Shown: in pieces, positions 59,265 to 64,000 of the stretch
Layout of the letters: the number at the start of each line of letters is the position of its first letter
How positions within the stretch are numbered: position 1 is the stretch's first letter
Assembly: GCA_036397095.1 (NCBI GenBank)
Contig: DASWJQ010000099.1
Coordinates: 27,293-91,292 of the forward strand
Direction: 5' to 3'
Origin: DASWJQ01 sp036397095
GTDB taxonomy: Bacteria > Chloroflexota > Anaerolineae > Anaerolineales > E44-bin32
DNA length: 64,000 nucleotides
Program-made: the position numbers and the translations under genes
The notes under the pieces: generated by a model
What the model was told of the DNA's origin: nothing
The model's database searches: none
The model's input: only the letters and a program-made list of their open reading frames with translations

Positions 59265-61412
59265 ATGGCTCATCGCGGACTTCTTTGGACTGGGTTTGTC
59301 GCCATGGGGCTCTTGCTGGCGGCCTGCGGCCAAGGCGCAGCACCGACGCCGCTGATCATCCGTGAGACGGCGGAACCTTTGGAGGGAGTCGTCAGCCCTG
59401 TGGACGTGCCGTTCCTGGACCTGTGGCTGACCTCGCCCCATGCCGACGACACGGCCGAAGCTTTTGTCCACTGGAACGAAGACGATCCGGCCGAGATCCC
59501 GCCAACCTGCGCCCGCTGCCACAGCACCAGCGGCTACCAGGATTGGGTCGGCGCCGATGGCACGGAGGCTGGGGTAACCGACAATCCGGCACCGGTCGGC
59601 TCGACCGTCGAGTGCGTTGCCTGTCATAACGCGGCCACAATTGTCATGACCAGCGTGACCATGCCTTCCGGCGTCGAAATCACCAACCTGGGTGACGAAG
59701 CTCGCTGCATGCAGTGCCACCAGGGCCGGGCCTCCAAGTTCGATGTGGACGAGGCCATTGGCGAGGCCGGCGTCGACGAAGATGAGGTCAGCTCGGACCT
59801 CGGTTTCATCAACATCCACTACTTCGCCGCCGCCGCCACCAAGTACGGCACGATTGCCAAGGGCGGTTACGAGTATGACGGCAGCAGTTACGATGCCAAC
59901 TTCGGCCACGTAGAGCCATTCAACAGCTGTATCGAATGCCACAATCCGCACACACTCGAAGTGCGTGTTGACCAGTGCTCGGCTTGTCACACCGATGTGG
60001 CCTCCGTGGAAGATCTGCGCGACGTGCGCATGCCGGGCTCGGCCGTCGACTATGACGGCGACGGCGATCTGGACGAGGGCATTTACTACGAGATTGCCGG
60101 CCTGCAGGAGAAGCTTTACAGCGCCATGCAGAGCTACGCTGAGCAGGTGTCGGGCACGCCCATCGTCTACGATTCAGCCAGCTACCCATACTTCTTCATC
60201 GACAGCGATGGCAACGGCGAGGTGTCAACTGGCGAAGCCGCCTCCCCCAATGCTTACAATGCCTGGACCCCGCGCCTGCTCAAAGCTTCCTACAACTACC
60301 AGGTTTCCTTGAAGGATCCGGGTACCTTTGCCCATGGCGGCAAATACATTATCCAACTGCTGACCGACTCAATCGAAGACCTGAACGGCGCTCTGTCCAC
60401 CCCGATCGCTATGGCTGGCACGCACCGGATCGATGCGGGCCACTTTGCTGGTTCGGAAGAGGCGTTCCGTCATTGGGATGAAGATGGCGAGGTTCCGGCA
60501 ACGTGCAGCAAATGCCACAGCGCCGAAGGGCTGCCGCTGTTCCTCGAGCAGGGCGTGACCATTGCCCAGGAGCCATCCAACGGATTCCAATGCTCGACCT
60601 GCCACAGTTCGGTCAGCGAGTTCACCCGCTACGAGGTGACCGAAGTGACCTTCCCCAGCGGGGACGCTGTTGGGTTTGAGAACACCGATGCCAACTTATG
60701 CCTGAACTGTCACCAGGGCCGCGAATCGACGGTCAGCCTTAACCGAGCCATCAGCCAGGCTGGTGTCGGCGACGATGAAATCTCGGAGGCTTTGCGCTTC
60801 CGCAACCCGCATTACTTCGCTGCCGGCGCAACGCTGTTCGGTGCCGATGCGCAAGGTGCCTATCAATTCGATGGGAAGGAGTACAACGGCCGCTTCATGC
60901 ACGTCCAAAACTTCAACACCTGTGTCAACTGCCACAACACCCACGGCCTGACCGTACGCAGCGAAGCCTGCTCCGGCTGCCACACCTCGGTGACCGGCCC
61001 CGAGACGCTGGATACGATCCGCGGGCCCGCTTCGACCGGCGTTGACTACGACGGCGACGGGGATGTCGAAGAAGGCCTGGCACATGAAGTGGACACGCTG
61101 GAGGCGGCCCTGTACGTGGCGATGCAGGCTTACGCCGCCGACCGGCTCGACAGCGGCCTGCTATATGACGCCAATGCCTACCCCTACTTCTTCATTGACA
61201 GCAACGGGAATGGCCAGGCCGACGAAGGTGAGATCAACAGCGACAACCAATTCGCCAGCTGGACGCCCAGCCTGCTGCGAGCAGCCTACAACTACACCTG
61301 GGTGGCCAAGGATCCAGGATCGTTCGCTCACAACGGCAAGTACATCCTACAGATCCTGTACGACAGCCTGCAGGAGTTGGGAGCCAGCACAAGCGGCATG
61401 ACCCGGCCGTAA
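59265..61412 (+). CDS. Ten-heme c-type cytochrome lipoprotein, two tandem five-heme modules
   Basis: 715 residues. A lipoprotein signal ends in LLLAAC (Cys21). Ten CxxCH motifs start at Cys82, 117, 148, 222, 238 and again 414, 443, 479, 553, 569. The two halves (about 55-375 and 388-705) repeat the same order of motifs, including CHQGR, CHNPHT/CHNTHG, a DYDGDGD calcium-like loop (262, 594), YPYFFIDS and GGKYIIQLL/NGKYILQIL. So the gene arose by an internal duplication. It probably lies on the outer face of the membrane and moves electrons. AGGAGG and a terminator frame it. Confidence 0.93.
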   Translation: MAHRGLLWTGFVAMGLLLAACGQGAAPTPLIIRETAEPLEGVVSPVDVPFLDLWLTSPHADDTAEAFVHWNEDDPAEIPPTCARCHSTSGYQDWVGADGTEAGVTDNPAPVGSTVECVACHNAATIVMTSVTMPSGVEITNLGDEARCMQCHQGRASKFDVDEAIGEAGVDEDEVSSDLGFINIHYFAAAATKYGTIAKGGYEYDGSSYDANFGHVEPFNSCIECHNPHTLEVRVDQCSACHTDVASVEDLRDVRMPGSAVDYDGDGDLDEGIYYEIAGLQEKLYSAMQSYAEQVSGTPIVYDSASYPYFFIDSDGNGEVSTGEAASPNAYNAWTPRLLKASYNYQVSLKDPGTFAHGGKYIIQLLTDSIEDLNGALSTPIAMAGTHRIDAGHFAGSEEAFRHWDEDGEVPATCSKCHSAEGLPLFLEQGVTIAQEPSNGFQCSTCHSSVSEFTRYEVTEVTFPSGDAVGFENTDANLCLNCHQGRESTVSLNRAISQAGVGDDEISEALRFRNPHYFAAGATLFGADAQGAYQFDGKEYNGRFMHVQNFNTCVNCHNTHGLTVRSEACSGCHTSVTGPETLDTIRGPASTGVDYDGDGDVEEGLAHEVDTLEAALYVAMQAYAADRLDSGLLYDANAYPYFFIDSNGNGQADEGEINSDNQFASWTPSLLRAAYNYTWVAKDPGSFAHNGKYILQILYDSLQELGASTSGMTRP

Positions 61413-61435
61413 GCAAAACCTATCCCGAGGATGGG

Positions 61436-61477
61436 AACCCCGCGGGCGCTCTTCTGTGGCCCGCGGGGTTCTTCTTT
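61436..61477 (+). terminator. Strong intrinsic terminator after the ten-heme gene
   Basis: Stem AACCCCGCGGGC (61436-61447) and GCCCGCGGGGTT (61459-61470) with an 11-base loop, followed by CTTCTTT. It ends the cytochrome operon. Confidence 0.88.
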
Positions 61478-61627
61478 GCCCATCGTCGACCTGGCGGTTT
61501 CCTGGCCTCGGAGATTCACCAACCTTAGCCTCTCGCCGGCGGAGTCCTCATATGGACCTCTGAGGTCGACAACCGCGGGGCGACCCTCCGCCGAATGCGC
61601 CCAGCAAGCTGTCGCCGACAGAATGTT

Positions 61628-61655
61628 GTAGGGGCTTATGGCTATGCGCCCCTAC
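61628..61655. repeat. Hairpin repeat of the GTAGGGGC...GCCCCTAC type
   Basis: GTAGGGGC (61628-61635) and GCCCCTAC (61648-61655) form an 8-bp stem with a 12-base loop in the 315-base gap after the cytochrome operon. Similar hairpins are widely scattered between genes in Chloroflexota and cyanobacteria. Only one copy is in this window, so its repeat nature rests on general knowledge. Confidence 0.4.
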
Positions 61656-61687
61656 GGGTTACATTGCAGTCAAGGATCGATTGGGAT

Positions 61688-61718
61688 ACCCGCGGACTGT
61701 GGTCTGCCGTCCGCGGGT
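61688..61718 (-). terminator. Hairpin after the nrfD-like gene
   Basis: ACCCGCGGAC and GTCCGCGGGT form a perfect 10-bp stem with an 11-base loop, 11 bases beyond the stop of the minus-strand gene. No long T tract, so a weak or Rho-aided terminator. Confidence 0.5.
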
Positions 61719-61728
61719 TGCCGTTGAG

Positions 61729-62985
61729 CTAGGTCAAATCCGCCGGCAGCGCCAGCCTGCGCCCTGCGCCATGGGCAACATGCCGGCCCGGCTGGCCATG
61801 GTCGATGATGTTCAGATGGCGGATCCCGAGCGTCAATGCCAGCAAGCCAAAGGCCACCACACCGGCCGCACTGACAAGCTCAACCAAAGACGGCCGGTAT
61901 TGGGTGAAGGCGGCCAACGTACTGCTCGGCAAATAGGTCAGCACAACCAGTTGGCCGACCATGGTCGTGTCCCAGCGATAGGCGCATACGCCAACGACGA
62001 CCATGGCCAATGCCAGCTGCCGCAGCCAGAAGTGCTGGCGCCACCGGGAACGCAGTAGGATGGCGACTGGAGCTAGAATCCCCAGTCCGATTTCCAGAAT
62101 CCAGAAATTGAAGGAAAGTGGGCCGCTCAGTAAGAGCGACAGACCTTCGTCGCGTCCAGGCTGGCTGGTGTAGGACATTGCGAAAGCGTCCCAGAACCTC
62201 AGGTACAAGTAACCAAGGAGAATCCAGCCGACCACCTTGGCCAGCTCGACAATTCGGCCTTCGTTAGCGTGGGCATGCCGGCTGACCCGGCTGGCCAGTG
62301 ACGACAGGAGCAGGGTCAGGGCCACGCCGCCGGCAACGGCACTGACGATGAACAACACCGAGATCCCCGGCCGGTACCAGATGGGCCGCGCCTTGAGCAC
62401 GCCGTAGGTCGCTCCCAGCGAGGATTGGTGCAGCATGGACAGGCCCAGTCCGGCGACCGCCAGGTAGGGAGCCAGCTGATGGACCTGGCGCAAGCGGGCC
62501 GCCAACCTCGGCCAGCGGCCGGCGATCCAATGGGCCTCGCCGAACAGCGGCGCCACCTCCAGGCTGAGAACACCCAGGTAGAGCATGACGCACATTGTCA
62601 CTTCCCACAGCACCGAGTGAGGGTTCCAGAAGACTATCGGATGCCAGAATCGGTCTGGCCGGCCGATGTCCAACAGCAGCGTCATGGCGGCCATGGTGTA
62701 GCCGACTAAGCCAACGTAGGTGGCGGTCCGGGCCAGCGGCCGGAAGCGGTCCAGGCCCAACAGGTAGACGGCAGCGCACAGACTGAAGGCGCCGGCGCTC
62801 AGAGCAATGGCCGACAAGTCGACCGTAATCCACAGTCCCCAGGGCACCAGATCGGTCAGGTTGGTCAGCACCAGCCCATAGCGCAAGACGGCGGCTGCCG
62901 CCAATAACCCGGCCAGCAGCACGCTGGCCAGCACGAGCAGCCACAGCCGGTAGGCATCAAGCCTGGGGAAATGACGGCTACTCAC
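61729..62985 (-). CDS. NrfD/PsrC-family quinone-interacting membrane protein
   Basis: 418 residues starting at GTG in a GTGA overlap with the iron-sulfur protein gene. About ten membrane helices. VPWGLWITVDLSAIALSAGAFSL, GRPDRFWHPIVFWNPHSVLWEV and LHQSSLGATYGVLKARPIWYRP are typical NrfD-family segments, including a conserved Arg and Asp near the quinone site. No haem is bound. Together with the 4Fe-4S subunit and the c-type cytochrome upstream it forms a quinone-redox membrane module like those of alternative complex III or Qrc. Confidence 0.9.
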   Translation of the reverse strand: MSSRHFPRLDAYRLWLLVLASVLLAGLLAAAAVLRYGLVLTNLTDLVPWGLWITVDLSAIALSAGAFSLCAAVYLLGLDRFRPLARTATYVGLVGYTMAAMTLLLDIGRPDRFWHPIVFWNPHSVLWEVTMCVMLYLGVLSLEVAPLFGEAHWIAGRWPRLAARLRQVHQLAPYLAVAGLGLSMLHQSSLGATYGVLKARPIWYRPGISVLFIVSAVAGGVALTLLLSSLASRVSRHAHANEGRIVELAKVVGWILLGYLYLRFWDAFAMSYTSQPGRDEGLSLLLSGPLSFNFWILEIGLGILAPVAILLRSRWRQHFWLRQLALAMVVVGVCAYRWDTTMVGQLVVLTYLPSSTLAAFTQYRPSLVELVSAAGVVAFGLLALTLGIRHLNIIDHGQPGRHVAHGAGRRLALPADLT

Positions 62986-63764
62986 GGCGCACCTCCTTCG
63001 CCCCGGTCTGGCAGGTAGTAGACCTTGGGTTCCGTCCCCAGGTCTTCCCGCAGGCGGAAGTAGTGTTCCGTTGCCAACAGCTCCGACACCCGGCTGTCCG
63101 CGTCGTTCAAATCGCCAAACGCGCGGGCGCCGACCGGGCAGGCAACGACACAGGCCGGGGTCGCTTCGTCATCGACACCCGGCACCAGTCCGCGCGCCAG
63201 GCCACGATCGATACGGTGAACGCAGAATGTGCACTTCTCGACCACACCGCGAGGCCGACGCTCCACCTCCGGCTCGCCCCACTGGGGGACGGCCGGATTG
63301 AGCCCAGTGAAGGCCTCCCAGTTGAAAGCCCGGGCGAAATACGGGCAGGCAACTTCACAGTATCGGCAGCCGATGCACTTGCCGTAGTCCATCATCACCA
63401 GGCCATCGGCCCGATGGTAGGTTGCACCGACCGGGCAGACGTCAACGCACGGTGCGGATTGGCAGTGCATGCATGGCCTCGGCAGGAAGCTCGGTTCCCC
63501 ATTCCGCTGGCCGACCTCGATGAGTTTGTTCCACTCAATGGTCGGTGGCATATCGTTGTGGGCCTGGCACTCCTTCGTGCACTGGCCGCAACCGATGCAT
63601 TTGGCCAGGTCGATCACCATCGCCCAGCGGTGTTCAGAGGTTCCCTCAGGACGGCTTCCGTAGGCCGCTTGCCGCGTCAAGTGCAGGCCGGTAGCCAGAC
63701 CTGTGACGGCACCGGCGGCTTTCAGGAAGCTTCGTCGCGAGAGCTGTTGCGTGTTCTGCGGCAT
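62982..63764 (-). CDS. Tat-exported protein with four 4Fe-4S clusters (PsrB/HybA/DsrO type)
   Basis: 260 residues. The N-terminus has a twin-arginine signal (SRRSFLKAAGAV). Four cysteine clusters are visible: CIGCGQCTKEC, CMHCQSAPCVDVCP, CIGCRYCEVACP and CTFCVHR with ACVVACP, arranged for four 4Fe-4S centres. Such subunits carry electrons between an NrfD membrane anchor and a catalytic or haem subunit on the outer side. No molybdopterin subunit is visible in this window. The upstream gene is a c-type cytochrome. Confidence 0.92.
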   Translation of the reverse strand: MPQNTQQLSRRSFLKAAGAVTGLATGLHLTRQAAYGSRPEGTSEHRWAMVIDLAKCIGCGQCTKECQAHNDMPPTIEWNKLIEVGQRNGEPSFLPRPCMHCQSAPCVDVCPVGATYHRADGLVMMDYGKCIGCRYCEVACPYFARAFNWEAFTGLNPAVPQWGEPEVERRPRGVVEKCTFCVHRIDRGLARGLVPGVDDEATPACVVACPVGARAFGDLNDADSRVSELLATEHYFRLREDLGTEPKVYYLPDRGEGGAP

Positions 63765-63773
63765 GGTGGCCTC

Positions 63774-64000
63774 CTACTCCTTCTTGAAGCGCCGGTAGAA
63801 GTTCTCCAGCCAGGGGGTCAGGATCATGCCGCCGGCCATCCCGAAGACCCCAACCAGGGCGGCATAGCCGACCGGACTGACCGGATCCGGCTCGGCCTGC
63901 AAGCCGGATTCAGCCGTCGTAAGGTCGGCCGGATGCTCGACGTCCGTTGCAATGTCCCACTCCTCATGAGAGTGGAAATCGTGGCACTGGGTGCAGGACG
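63774..64000 (-). CDS. C-type cytochrome, C-terminal end only
   Basis: 75 complete codons at the right edge; the N-terminal part lies beyond the window. One haem motif CTQCH is followed by a polar linker and a C-terminal membrane helix (VGYAALVGVFGMAGGMILTPWLENFYRRFKKE). So it is a membrane-anchored cytochrome c facing outward, probably multi-heme, ten bases upstream of the iron-sulfur gene. In this module type it is usually the electron entry or exit. Confidence 0.85.
   Translation of the reverse strand, partial: SCTQCHDFHSHEEWDIATDVEHPADLTTAESGLQAEPDPVSPVGYAALVGVFGMAGGMILTPWLENFYRRFKKE

Noticed and set aside
1..64000. tRNA, rRNA, CRISPR, insertion sequences, prophage
   Set aside because: No T-loop/anticodon-like cloverleaf, no 16S/23S signature, no regularly spaced direct repeats and no transposase or integrase frame were found.

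Overview
The window is a GC-rich, gene-dense bacterial chromosome segment that best fits a Chloroflexota lineage (Anaerolineae/Caldilineae-like). This is an inference from gene content: two UPF0104-type flippase-like proteins, Thr/Pro-rich linkers in RodZ-like and LCP proteins, a cysteine-type (CxxxY) CcmE, a b6/subunit IV/Rieske set, an NrfD-type membrane module, and many GTG/TTG starts in 4-nt overlaps (ATGA, GTGA, TTGA). No rRNA, tRNA, insertion sequence, phage gene or CRISPR array was found.

Left part (1-9.1 kb): envelope and lipid functions. There is a glycosyltransferase (cut at the left edge), a small membrane protein, a methyltransferase, two flippase-like proteins, a CDP-alcohol phosphatidyltransferase fused to a DoxX-like domain, an M29 aminopeptidase, a small helical protein, an FAD oxidoreductase and a SWIM zinc-finger protein. 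A strong promoter and a terminator hairpin precede the SWIM gene, outlining a roughly 100-nt RNA or attenuated leader. Next comes a ClC channel gene broken by several lesions (9.3-11.4 kb).

Middle part (11.4-44.4 kb): housekeeping genes. HAD hydrolase/moaA, a DUF1232-like protein, RodZ-like, rplI with a long acidic tail and a GNAT acetyltransferase come first. They are followed by an Lgt-like protein/amidase/NAD synthase, an alkyltransferase-like DNA repair protein, a nucleotidyltransferase/PAP2 pair, an LCP protein and an ABC-F ATPase. An operon of a membrane protein, selA, an M24 peptidase and tsaD follows. Then come an ArsR-type regulator with a clear promoter and operator, a HerA-like ATPase, a PLD-type protein, a secreted HExxH protein, a PhnD-like binding protein, VOC, tag, YhhN, sixA, mutS2 and a fused alpha/beta E1 dehydrogenase.

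Right part (44.4-64 kb): a respiratory island. A minus-strand operon runs ccmE-ccmF-ccmH-tlpA-ccmI-like-diheme lipoprotein-ccmA-ccmB-ccmC-ccmD-like and ends at a good intrinsic terminator. Divergent from it are a nine-heme cytochrome, a cytochrome b with a c-heme tail, a Rieske protein, a b6-type cytochrome b, a subunit IV fused to seven c-heme motifs, and a ten-heme lipoprotein made of two five-heme modules. Converging from the right edge are NrfD, a Tat-exported 4Fe-4S protein and the tail of another c-type cytochrome. I count 30 CxxCH motifs in the visible cytochromes. The ccm operon would supply haem attachment for this cytochrome set. The combined system looks like a menaquinol-oxidising chain with unusually long haem wires; the cytochrome f-less b6/IV complex with a seven-heme tail is the most unusual item.
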